A stretch of 64,000 bases of DNA from CAKRJP01 sp963589425 (GTDB lineage Bacteria > Bacillota > Clostridia > Lachnospirales > Lachnospiraceae). Both the position numbers and the translations under genes were made by a program. The notes below the pieces were generated by a model. It was not told the DNA's origin and made no database searches. It saw only the letters and a list, made by a program, of their open reading frames with translations. The stretch's first letter is position 1. Every line of letters begins with the position of its first letter. This document shows positions 1-7,090 of the stretch, in pieces. The stretch is from the NCBI GenBank assembly GCA_963589425.1, contig CAVAKZ010000004.1:1-64000 (forward strand), read 5' to 3'.

Positions 1-554
1 GCCACATTCTTAATGGTTTCCAAAACCTCTCCTACAAGTTCCGGATCCAGGGCTGATGTAGGTTCATCTAAGAGAAGCAGTTCCGGCTTTAAGGCCAAGG
101 CCCTTGCAATAGCTACTCTCTGCTGTTGGCCTCCGGAAAGATGCTTAGGATAGTGATTAGCCCAGGCTGACATGCCCACTCTCTCTAATTCCCTCTGGGC
201 AATTTCCTTTGCTTCCTTCTTACTTTTCTTTTGAACCGTGACCAGGCCTTCCATAACATTTTCTAAGGCTGTCTTCTTTTCAAAGAGATAAAATCTCTGA
301 AAAACCATTCCTGTACTTTTCCGAAATTCCTGACTATCTTTATTCTTTTTGGAAAGATCGATAGTCTGATCCTTCCAGATTGCCTGGCCTTCCTCCGGAA
401 TTTCCAGCTGATTGATACAGCGAAGCAAGGTGGATTTTCCTGTTCCTGAAGGACCAATGATTCCTATAACATCACCTTTTTCAATTTTCAAATCCACCTG
501 CTCTAATACTTTATTATCATGAAAGCTTTTTGAAAGGTTTTTTATTTCTAACAT
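1..554 (-). CDS. Amino-acid ABC transporter ATP-binding protein (3' end outside window)
   Basis: Translating the minus strand from the ATG at 552-554 gives 184 codons in one frame that run off the left edge. Walker A (GPSGTGKST) is at residues 34-42, followed by a Q-loop (MVFQ), the ABC signature LSGGQQQR and Walker B (LLLLDEPTSALD). These place it in the polar amino-acid uptake family (GlnQ/HisP/TcyN type). It should power the permease encoded immediately upstream, whose stop codon is 1 nt before this ATG. It is the last visible gene of the operon that starts at 4950. The family is certain; the substrate can only be inferred from the operon. Confidence 0.93.
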   Translation of the reverse strand, partial: MLEIKNLSKSFHDNKVLEQVDLKIEKGDVIGIIGPSGTGKSTLLRCINQLEIPEEGQAIWKDQTIDLSKKNKDSQEFRKSTGMVFQRFYLFEKKTALENVMEGLVTVQKKSKKEAKEIAQRELERVGMSAWANHYPKHLSGGQQQRVAIARALALKPELLLLDEPTSALDPELVGEVLETIKNV

Positions 555-555
555 T

Positions 556-1299
556 TTATACCCCTCTTTCTTCCGATGTCAGCTCAATTTTTGCTACCTG
601 ATCCGGAATCTCAAGTTTTTTCTCTACAAGCTTTAATAGTCTCTCCAGGATAAATGTAATTACCCAGTAAATAATTGCCAGGGAAATATAGACTTCAAAG
701 TATCGATAGTTTCTTCCACCGATGATTTTTCCCTGGGCTGTCATCTCCACAACAGCACAGACAAAAGCCAATGAAGTTCCCTTTATGAGACCGATGAAGG
801 AATTTCCAAGTCCCGGCAAGGCCACCTCTATCATCTCAGGGAAAATGATTCTGAAAAATGTTTGCAGGTAATTCATTCCTATAGCAGAAGCCGCCTCGAT
901 CTGGCCTGGATTAACAGAACCTAGGGCACCTCTGAAAATTTCTGCGATATAGGCAGATTCATTTACAGCCAAGGCTAAGATGGCATAAAAAACGCCGGAA
1001 GTGGTGGAAGCCTGATATTCTACACCTCTTTGCAGGCAAATATATTTGTTCAACATAGGGATTCCAAAATATACGATATAGAGTTGTACGATAATAGGGG
1101 TTCCTCTTACGATGGAAATATAAATCCCTATCAACTGCTTTAATACCGGTATCTCCTTTGTCTTAATTAAGGCCAGAATCATACCTACAATCAGGGCAAT
1201 AATCATAGCACTAATTGCTAACTCCAAGGTAATCGGGAGGTATTTTAATAATTCTGGTATGGTAGTAAAGACCGCTTGAAGGTCAAATAATTTTGCCAT
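556..1299 (-). CDS. Amino-acid ABC transporter permease (HisM/TcyL type)
   Basis: 247 residues, the usual length for a polar amino-acid ABC permease of the His/Glu/Gln/Arg/opine family. The N-terminus carries the family region around a first TM near residues 20-45, then RGTPIIVQL. The EAA loop that docks on the ATPase is present (AAxAIGMNYLQTFFRIIFPEM, about residues 138-158). Five TM segments are visible. It would form a homodimeric channel in the cytoplasmic membrane with the ATPase at 1-554 and the lipoprotein at 4054-4950. Substrate inferred to be cystine or an S-substituted cysteine from the neighbours; not proven by sequence. Confidence 0.92.
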   Translation of the reverse strand: MAKLFDLQAVFTTIPELLKYLPITLELAISAMIIALIVGMILALIKTKEIPVLKQLIGIYISIVRGTPIIVQLYIVYFGIPMLNKYICLQRGVEYQASTTSGVFYAILALAVNESAYIAEIFRGALGSVNPGQIEAASAIGMNYLQTFFRIIFPEMIEVALPGLGNSFIGLIKGTSLAFVCAVVEMTAQGKIIGGRNYRYFEVYISLAIIYWVITFILERLLKLVEKKLEIPDQVAKIELTSEERGV

Positions 1300-1343
1300 A
1301 GTAACTTATTTCCTTTCCGGCTTAATATCTTTTCGATAAATTT

Positions 1344-1775
1344 TTAATCCAAATTCTTACTGGTCATGATACATACAAATTCTCCAGACCCGCTCCTAGT
1401 AGAAAAATCCGGTGTATAACCTAACTTCTCATAGAATCCTAAGGCTTTTTCCCTGGAATTTATAAGGACCTTTTTTACTCCCCTGGCTTTAAGGAAGTCT
1501 TCTGCCGCCTTGATTCCCAAGGCCCCATAGTGTTTTCCGCGATATTCTAAAAGGGTTGCCACTCTTTCCACATGGCCAAAGCCATCCTCGTCAATCCTAA
1601 CCCTGCAGGTGGAAACCGGAAAGCCATTCTCATGCACCAAAATATAATCACTATCTGCCTTGTCATCATGAAATTCCCCTTCTAAGGGAATGCCAAATCC
1701 CACGCACATGGCCTGAATCCGAATGTAATGAACTCCTGCCTTCTGCCATTCTTCTGTCGCATGTACTGCTTCCAT
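1344..1775 (-). CDS. GNAT family N-acetyltransferase
   Basis: 143 residues with the GNAT fold: an arginine-rich strand (VSTCRVRIDE), the acetyl-CoA binding motif A around YRGKHYGALGIKAAEDFL, and a C-terminal LGFYEKLGYTP strand-helix typical of the family. It transfers an acetyl group from acetyl-CoA to an amine. It lies in the ABC/GST operon between the second GST and the permease. Some Firmicute cystine-type transporter operons (Bacillus subtilis ytmI-tcy) also carry a GNAT that acetylates S-substituted cysteines, so a similar job is a reasonable inference. The substrate is otherwise unknown. Confidence 0.85.
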   Translation of the reverse strand: MEAVHATEEWQKAGVHYIRIQAMCVGFGIPLEGEFHDDKADSDYILVHENGFPVSTCRVRIDEDGFGHVERVATLLEYRGKHYGALGIKAAEDFLKARGVKKVLINSREKALGFYEKLGYTPDFSTRSGSGEFVCIMTSKNLD

Positions 1776-1822
1776 ATGCCGCTCCTTTTTTTGCTACTTC
1801 TTTTATCTACTAGTCCTTTTAT

Positions 1823-2890
1823 TTACAACTGACCATGAGGATGAAGGGCATCCGGTGTCAAAAGTTTATTGGCCGGATCCTTACTTAACTTTTCTCTTCC
1901 TGTAGGGGTCTTCCAAATGGTATCAAAATCCGTAGCCGGAATTACAATATCATAGTAGGTGGACTCCCAATAATCCGGATCTGCCTTGTCTAGATCTACA
2001 GAGGCTGCAAAATCCTTAAAGTAGGTGTTATGGGCAAAGGCAGGGATCTGATAAAGGTCTCTTGCATAGCCCCAAAGATTTTTATAGTCTACCAGACGCT
2101 TCTTGCAAGGTCCGATATTTCTGGAATAGCTAACATCAAATCTTGCCAGAGTTACGTAGAGCCGAATATCGCTGTCTGTTACATAGTCTCCAAACAAAAA
2201 TCTCTGGTCTTCCAGTCTCTTTTCCATAGCATCTAAGCCTGCGAAGAAGGTTTCATAGGCATCAGAAAATGCCTGGAGAGACTGGGCAAACTGGGCCCTG
2301 TACACTGCATTGTTGACATTTTCAAAAAGCCACCAGTTTAATTTATCAATTTCTTCTCTTAAATCCTCCGGATAAAGGTCTGGTGCATTTTCCTTCTGAA
2401 AGGGTTTAAAGTCTACTTCTAAATAATTGGTCAGCTTGTGATAGTCGTTATTTACTACCTTTTTCTCCTTGTAATCAACAAAGGAAGGTACGGTAGCTCT
2501 TCCTGTATATTCTGGGTCTGCATTATAGTAAAGCTCACTAAGGAACTGGGCTCCTGTCTCCGGATTAATATGATTTGGAGAATTTACAAATTCCCAGCCC
2601 AAGAATTTTTCGTAGGCATCTTCTTCCCATCCTACAATCTCTACCTTAATGGCATCCTGTAATCCAAGAAGCTCTCTGGTAATGGATGCCCGGTTGGACC
2701 AGTGGCAACCCTTTGCCCAGAATAAAATGTATCGGTCTTTTTCTACTGGATTCTCCCCCGGTCCAAATCCCTTTGTAAAGTGATTGGGCTGTCTGTGGAA
2801 ATTTCCGTATTTATCTACTTCACTGACAGTCTCTGTGGGACGAACCCTGATCTGTCTTCCATTTACTTCTATATATTCAGCTTCAGCCAT
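1823..2890 (-). CDS. Glutathionyl-hydroquinone reductase-like GST (YqjG/ECM4 family), copy 1
   Basis: 355 residues. The N-terminal thioredoxin-like half contains RQPNHFTKGFGPGENPVEKDRY and then WAKGCHWSNRA, with the probable catalytic Cys at residue 62. The alpha-helical C-terminal half has the family pattern YPEDLREEIDKLN, VNNAVYRA, RFLFGDYVTDSDIRLYVTLARFD and LWGYARDLYQIPAF. In the YqjG/ECM4 family the Cys resolves glutathionyl-quinones, and its motif is usually C-P-W-A. Here it is C-H-W-S, with Pro replaced by His. The copy at 2960-3985 is a close paralogue, so this is a tandem duplication inside a transporter operon. Confidence 0.88.
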   Translation of the reverse strand: MAEAEYIEVNGRQIRVRPTETVSEVDKYGNFHRQPNHFTKGFGPGENPVEKDRYILFWAKGCHWSNRASITRELLGLQDAIKVEIVGWEEDAYEKFLGWEFVNSPNHINPETGAQFLSELYYNADPEYTGRATVPSFVDYKEKKVVNNDYHKLTNYLEVDFKPFQKENAPDLYPEDLREEIDKLNWWLFENVNNAVYRAQFAQSLQAFSDAYETFFAGLDAMEKRLEDQRFLFGDYVTDSDIRLYVTLARFDVSYSRNIGPCKKRLVDYKNLWGYARDLYQIPAFAHNTYFKDFAASVDLDKADPDYWESTYYDIVIPATDFDTIWKTPTGREKLSKDPANKLLTPDALHPHGQL

Positions 2891-2959
2891 GTGATCTGCC
2901 TCCTGTATTTCTATTTTTGCTTTTCCATCTATAGGTTTCTGCCTTTGTATTTCTATCCT

Positions 2960-3985
2960 CTATTTTGGCACTTTCAATTTGTTGCCCGGATCGCTGCTAA
3001 GTCTAGCCCTGTCGTGAGGTGCTCCCCAGTAGGCATCAAAATTAATCTCGTCTAGGAATCTTGCATTAAAGGTTTCCATTAAATGACCTGACTTTGTAGA
3101 TGGATTTGCAAAATCCTTAAAGTAGGTATTGTTTCTGAAAGCAGGAATCTGATAAAGGTCTCTTGCATAGGCCCAGAGATTTTTGTAATCAATCAGGCGC
3201 TTTTTGGTATGTCCCAACTGGAAGGCATAGCGAATATCCAATCTTGCCAGGGTTACATAGAGACGAACATCACTGTCTGTTACGTAATCTCCAAATAGGA
3301 ATCTTTGATTTTCCAATCTCTCCTCCAAAATATCTAAGGCTGCATAAAATGCGTTATAAGCATCCCAGAAGGCTTCCTTGGATCTGGCAAAAGCAGTTTT
3401 GTATACGCCATTATTTACATTGTGGAAAAGCCATGCATTTAACTTATCAATTTCTTCTCTTAAGTCTTCCGGATAAAGGTCCGGCGCATTTTCTCCCTGA
3501 AGTTCCTTAAATTCTACTTCAAAATAATTGGTTAAACGGTGATAATCGTTGTTTACTACCTTGCCGGTTTTTATATCGATAAGGGCCGGTACGGTAGTTC
3601 TTCCTGTATAGTCATCATCTGCGGCATAGTAGGCTTCACTTAGAAATTGAATACCAAGAACCGGGTCCACATTATCCTTATCGTAAACAAACTCCCAGCC
3701 CAGGTTCTTCTCATGAGGGGCATGCTCTACCATATTAACGCTGATGGCATCCTCCAATCCAAGAAGTTCTCTTACAATAGAAGCACGGTTGGACCAGTGG
3801 CACAGCTTGGCCCATACCAGGTGGTAACGTCCCTTCTCTACCGGGTTTTCTCCGGGTCCGAATCCCTTAGTGAAATGATTGGGCTGTCTGTGAAAGTATC
3901 CATTTTCATCCACCTCAGAGATTACCTCCTGGGGGCGAACCCTGATTTTTCTTCCATTTACTATTTCGTAATCGTACTCTGCCAT
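2960..3985 (-). CDS. Glutathionyl-hydroquinone reductase-like GST (YqjG/ECM4 family), copy 2
   Basis: 341 residues, closely similar to the copy downstream along the whole length, including RQPNHFTKGFGPGENPVE and WAKLCHWSNRA (Cys62). The C-terminal helical domain has VNNGVYKTAFA, RFLFGDYVTDSDVRLYVTLARLD and LWAYARDLYQIPAF. Both copies share the C-H-W-S variant of the family active site, so it is an ancestral change in this lineage and not a random error. The gene follows the binding-protein gene with a 68-nt gap and probably shares its transcript. The likely role is reductive cleavage of a thiol conjugate brought in by the ABC transporter; the thiol (glutathione or another) is unknown. Confidence 0.88.
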   Translation of the reverse strand: MAEYDYEIVNGRKIRVRPQEVISEVDENGYFHRQPNHFTKGFGPGENPVEKGRYHLVWAKLCHWSNRASIVRELLGLEDAISVNMVEHAPHEKNLGWEFVYDKDNVDPVLGIQFLSEAYYAADDDYTGRTTVPALIDIKTGKVVNNDYHRLTNYFEVEFKELQGENAPDLYPEDLREEIDKLNAWLFHNVNNGVYKTAFARSKEAFWDAYNAFYAALDILEERLENQRFLFGDYVTDSDVRLYVTLARLDIRYAFQLGHTKKRLIDYKNLWAYARDLYQIPAFRNNTYFKDFANPSTKSGHLMETFNARFLDEINFDAYWGAPHDRARLSSDPGNKLKVPK

Positions 3986-4053
3986 TTTCTTCCTCCATAT
4001 AGACCGGGATAACCCTTCAGGTTATCCCGAGATTGTTCTTGATTATGCTTATT

Positions 4054-4950
4054 TTAGTTTATGGTCTCTTCAAATTTGTCTGCTGATGGCACCTGGTTAG
4101 CTCCGAAAAATTCCTGTGATAATTCTTCTAGTGTTCCATCTTCTCTCAGCTCTTTTAAGGCTACATTAATCTCATCTCTTAAAGCCTGTCCCTTTTCATC
4201 CTTAGGGAATAAGAAATACGCATCTAAAGCTGTAGAAATCTTTGCTGTCTCTTCTTCTGATAATTCTGTATACTCTAGACCGTCAAATCCAAACTCTTCC
4301 TGATAACTCTGGTAAATCGGAAGATCATCAATTCGAAAATCACTGGTTCCATCCTGAATGTGCTCAAAGGTCACTGACTGATCCTGCTCTGTATAAACAA
4401 TCTCAATCTGAGAATCCGGATTTTCTTCGTTCCATTTTTCAATGGCATTAGTTACATTAACCCCTGCTCCCGCTTCAATCTTATAGCCTCGGTCAGCCGC
4501 ATCCTGAAGGGAGGTTAAGGGCTCATCTCCCTTTCTCTGGATAAATACATACTTAATCTCATCATATGGATAGGAAAAATAATAGCTTTCTGCCCGATCC
4601 TCATTATAGCTGAAGTTATTAACAGCAAGCTGGTAATTACCTGCCTGTAATCCGGAGAAAAGAGAAGTAAAATCAGCAGTTTGAATATTCAGCTCATACT
4701 GAGGCAGTTTCTCGAAAACTGCTTTCAGCACCTCAATATCATATCCTGAATAATTATTGTCCTCATCAATGGTAATATATGGCTTAGGAGTTCCACCGGT
4801 TACTGCATTAATAACCGTTACATCTCCACTAGCGGCAGTGGATGATTCTGATGAGGAGTTAGAAGAACTGCTGCCACAAGCAGTAAGTCCCAAAGCCAAA
4901 GTTCCAACAAGTGTTCCTGTAATAATTCTCTTAATTCTATTCTGTTTCAT
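4054..4950 (-). CDS. Amino-acid ABC transporter substrate-binding lipoprotein
   Basis: 298 residues. A type II signal peptide with lipobox LTAC (Cys25) precedes a Ser-rich linker, then a family-3 periplasmic-binding fold: GYDIEVLKAVFEKLPQYEL, FTSLFSGLQAGNYQLAVN, NEDRAESYYFSYPY and a C-terminal LREDGTLEELSQEFFG. The pattern most resembles cystine-binding proteins of the TcyJ/TcyK kind. It is the first structural gene of the operon; AGAGGAA lies just upstream of the ATG. The Cys-rich leader peptide stops about 50 nt before this start. Substrate assignment to cystine or an S-conjugate is inference. Confidence 0.92.
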   Translation of the reverse strand: MKQNRIKRIITGTLVGTLALGLTACGSSSSNSSSESSTAASGDVTVINAVTGGTPKPYITIDEDNNYSGYDIEVLKAVFEKLPQYELNIQTADFTSLFSGLQAGNYQLAVNNFSYNEDRAESYYFSYPYDEIKYVFIQRKGDEPLTSLQDAADRGYKIEAGAGVNVTNAIEKWNEENPDSQIEIVYTEQDQSVTFEHIQDGTSDFRIDDLPIYQSYQEEFGFDGLEYTELSEEETAKISTALDAYFLFPKDEKGQALRDEINVALKELREDGTLEELSQEFFGANQVPSADKFEETIN

Positions 4951-4999
4951 ATCAAATGTTCCTCTTTCTATTATTTATTTATCTAAGATACGTCATACT

Positions 5000-5071
5000 T
5001 TAAATTGCCAATGTGCAATACATACAGCAACACATGACCCTTCCCGATGTTTGTTCTGTACTTCTCTTCAT
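5000..5071 (-). CDS. Cys-rich leader peptide, 23 aa, upstream of the ABC/GST operon
   Basis: The minus strand from ATG 5069-5071 reads 23 sense codons and TAA (5000-5002). Residues 14-19 are C-C-C-M-Y-C, that is four Cys codons (TGT TGC TGT, then TGC) among six. A good Shine-Dalgarno, AAAGGAG, sits at 5081-5087, 9 nt before the ATG. The ORF lies between a consensus promoter (5144-5172) and the binding-protein gene. Position, ribosome site and codon content are what is expected of a regulatory leader peptide sensing charged tRNA-Cys. No intrinsic terminator follows the stop, so control may be translational or Rho-dependent. The ORF and its signals are seen directly; the regulatory role is inference. 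Confidence 0.72.
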   Translation of the reverse strand: MKRSTEQTSGRVMCCCMYCTLAI

Positions 5072-5098
5072 ATGACCTGTCTCCTTTCAAATCCCCTT

Positions 5099-5119
5099 AA
5101 CATACTTATTTGGTATGTT
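5099..5119. promoter_or_regulatory. Operator-like inverted repeat in the ABC/GST operon leader
   Basis: AACATAC, 7 nt, GTATGTT: perfect 7-nt arms. It lies about 19-39 nt downstream of the predicted transcription start, before the leader peptide. A second CATAC-type half (plus strand GTATG at 5122-5126) follows, so an alternative pairing partner exists. It could bind a repressor or form an RNA hairpin. Confidence 0.55.
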
Positions 5120-5143
5120 TTGTATGTTTTGTTCATGCTGATG

Positions 5144-5172
5144 ATTATAGTCGCCGAAAGAGCTCTTGTCAA
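5144..5172 (-). promoter_or_regulatory. Consensus sigma-A promoter of the ABC/GST operon
   Basis: On the minus strand TTGACA (5167-5172), 17 nt, TATAAT (5144-5149): a full match to the sigma-A consensus with ideal spacing. The predicted start is near 5137. Such a strong promoter implies that real control is exerted downstream, through the inverted repeat and the Cys leader peptide. Confidence 0.85.
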
Positions 5173-5259
5173 TAAATCTGCTAATCAAGAATTTCTCTTG
5201 CCAGTTATAAATTCATTTTATTACCGTATCTGTCTCTGTTTTTTTATACTATATGTAGA

Positions 5260-5340
5260 TATTTGCGAAACATTAAGGGTCTTCGTATGCTTTGCTTATT
5301 GTGTGAAATCCAGCATAGGCACTATTATATTTCGCAAATA
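5260..5340. repeat. Perfect 11-bp inverted repeat, arms 59 bp apart
   Basis: TATTTGCGAAA at 5260-5270 and TTTCGCAAATA at 5330-5340 are exact reverse complements. They lie in the intergenic region before the 58-aa gene at 5382. They may be paired operator sites or the base of an RNA stem-loop; the sequence alone does not decide. Confidence 0.5.
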
Positions 5341-5381
5341 CTCAGGATATACCTAGAAAAATCAGGAGGAAAGATAAGAGA

Positions 5382-5558
5382 ATGTTAGTATGTGATTACA
5401 GAGTCGAACAAATTGACGGGGATTATGCCCATTTATTGCGGTTGGATAAGCCCGAAGATCCACCGAAATTAACAGCTAGGGCGCTGCTGCCGGCAGAAAT
5501 CTACGAAGGCTGCATCCTTCATTACGAATTGATGCAGTATTCAATGAAAGAAGAATAA
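5382..5558 (+). CDS. Small uncharacterised protein, 58 aa (DUF3006-like?)
   Basis: ATG at 5382 is preceded by AGGAGG-like AGGAGGA at 5364-5370 with an 11-nt gap, and the frame stays open to TAA 5556-5558. The sequence begins MLVCDYRVEQIDGDYAHLLR and continues with a PP-K-L-T-A-R-A-L-LP-AEIYEGCILHYE pattern. This looks like a small beta-barrel: an opening strand, a Gly-Asp turn, then a LLPxEIxEG turn. It resembles small DUF3006-type proteins, but I cannot confirm the family. It sits upstream of the symporter gene, separated by a hairpin and T-run. Confidence 0.7.
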   Translation: MLVCDYRVEQIDGDYAHLLRLDKPEDPPKLTARALLPAEIYEGCILHYELMQYSMKEE

Positions 5559-5572
5559 TTTACATTTTAAAA

Positions 5573-5676
5573 TTTAAAATTTTATATTTTTATGGTATAC
5601 TAAACAGGCTTATGTGCTTTTTTTGAAAGATTCAGAGAGGTGTCTTGCAAAAAACATTAAGCCTGTATTTTTTTAC
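5573..5676 (+). promoter_or_regulatory. Promoter and terminator-like leader hairpin before the symporter gene
   Basis: TTTAAA (5573-5578), 17 nt, TATACT (5596-5601), the latter with an upstream TGG giving an extended -10. Directly after the expected start, ACAGGCTTA pairs with TAAGCCTGT near 5660; inner T-rich and A-rich segments extend the stem. A run of seven T follows. Read from this promoter it would act as an attenuator of the symporter gene; read from upstream it terminates the 58-aa gene. Confidence 0.5.
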
Positions 5677-5716
5677 CTTTAATATTTATAAGAGAGAGAG
5701 AAAGTGAGGTTGTCGA

Positions 5717-6952
5717 ATGACAAAAGAAAAAAAGAAGATGTCCCTGGCGATGCAAATCTTTATCGCCCTGGTTCTAGCCATCATTGCTGGTCTCCTTTTA
5801 CAGAATTATGCTGATTTTGCCGAGACTTACATCAAACCCTGGGGAACTATATTTTTGAATTTGGTTAAATTTATTGTAGTACCTATCGTATTATTCTCCA
5901 TTATGTGTGGAGTTATATCTATGAAAGATATTCGAAAAGTAGGATCCATTGGACTGAAGACTGTTGTCTACTATCTAATGACCACAGCCTTTGCCATTAC
6001 CATTGGACTGATTGGAGGAAATCTATTTGAAGGACTTTTCCCAAAAGTTGCCACTTCCAATTTAAGCTATGAAGCTACTGAAGCCACCTCTGTAATGGAT
6101 ACTATCGTTAATATTTTTCCATCCAACTTTGTTCAGCCTATGGTGGAAGCAAATATGCTGCAGATCATTGTTATGGCCCTGATCCTTGGTTTTGCTATGA
6201 TTCTTCTGGGGGAGAAGAATGAGGCCTTAGTTAAGGGATGTAATGATCTAAACGATTTATTTATGAAGTGTATGGAGATGATCTTGAAGCTATCTCCTAT
6301 CGGTGTATTCTGCTTGCTGTGCCCGGTAATTGCCGCCAACGGCCCTACCATTATCGGTTCTCTTGCAATGGTACTTTTAGCTGCTTATCTTTGCTATATT
6401 GTACACATGATGTTCACCTATTCTCTAACCGTTAAAACTTTAGGTGGTATGAGCCCGATTCGCTTCTTCAAAGAAATGATTCCGGCTATGATGTTTGCCT
6501 TCTCCAGTGCTTCTTCTGTGGGAACTCTTCCAATTAACATGGAGGGGACAGAGAAAATGGATGTACCAAACGAGGTTTCTGCTTTTGTACTTCCATTAGG
6601 AGCTACCATCAATATGGATGGAACTGCAATTTACCAGGGAGTTTGCTCCATCTTCATTGCCGCCTGCTACGGCATTCATTTAACCCTGGGGCAGATGTTG
6701 ACCATTATCTTAACTGCTACCTTAGCTTCCATCGGTACCGCCGGTGTTCCCGGAGCCGGTATGGTTATGTTGGCCATGGTACTAACTTCTGTAGGACTTC
6801 CGGTAGATGGAATCGCCCTTGTAGCCGGCGTAGACCGTATCTTTGATATGGGACGTACCGTAGTAAATATAACCGGCGATGCCAGTTGCTGCGTAGTAGT
6901 TGCAAACCTAGAAAGAAAGAGGGAAGCGAAGCTGGCCAAGAAAATGGGCTAA
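5717..6952 (+). CDS. Dicarboxylate/amino acid:cation symporter (DAACS family)
   Basis: 411 residues, typical for GltP/GltT/DctA transporters, which bring in glutamate, aspartate or C4-dicarboxylates with Na+ or H+. The two re-entrant hairpin motifs are visible: the Ser-rich SSASSVGTLPINM (about residue 260) and GVPGAGMVMLAMV (about 345). The cation/substrate motif NMDGTAIYQ lies between them, and the DRIFDMGRTVVNITGDA segment of TM8 follows. About eight TM segments. GAGAGAGAAAGTGAGG precedes the ATG. A clean terminator follows at 6969. Glu/Asp versus succinate specificity cannot be told from sequence. Confidence 0.93.
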   Translation: MTKEKKKMSLAMQIFIALVLAIIAGLLLQNYADFAETYIKPWGTIFLNLVKFIVVPIVLFSIMCGVISMKDIRKVGSIGLKTVVYYLMTTAFAITIGLIGGNLFEGLFPKVATSNLSYEATEATSVMDTIVNIFPSNFVQPMVEANMLQIIVMALILGFAMILLGEKNEALVKGCNDLNDLFMKCMEMILKLSPIGVFCLLCPVIAANGPTIIGSLAMVLLAAYLCYIVHMMFTYSLTVKTLGGMSPIRFFKEMIPAMMFAFSSASSVGTLPINMEGTEKMDVPNEVSAFVLPLGATINMDGTAIYQGVCSIFIAACYGIHLTLGQMLTIILTATLASIGTAGVPGAGMVMLAMVLTSVGLPVDGIALVAGVDRIFDMGRTVVNITGDASCCVVVANLERKREAKLAKKMG

Positions 6953-6968
6953 GGCTTGCTTTCATCCA

Positions 6969-6998
6969 AAAGACTGTCGTGATACGGCAGTCTTTTTT
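6969..6998 (+). terminator. Rho-independent terminator of the symporter gene
   Basis: Stem AAGACTGTCGT / ACGGCAGTCTT (11 bp with one G-T pair) with a 3-nt loop, followed by TTTTTT, 18 nt after the stop codon. Confidence 0.85.
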
Positions 6999-7042
6999 GA
7001 TATAGTCCGCAGTGCATGGGCCTTGACATACCTTCAAAGATA

Positions 7043-7090
7043 TCCTTTCAATGCGTCCTCATTCAATGCGCCCCTTTCAATGCGTCCACC
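7043..7090. repeat. Three short direct repeats CAATGCGYCC
   Basis: CAATGCGTCC at 7049-7058, CAATGCGCCC at 7064-7073 and CAATGCGTCC at 7078-7087. The same word recurs in the array at 63881-64000. The third copy overlaps the last codons and the stop codon of the FUSC gene on the other strand, so the repeat supplies its C-terminal Thr-His-stop. Confidence 0.6.

Noticed and set aside
4757..5356. Plus-strand 199-codon ORF upstream of the 58-aa gene
   Set aside because: It is antisense to the binding-protein gene, the Cys leader peptide and the promoter; it has no ribosome site or recognisable domain.
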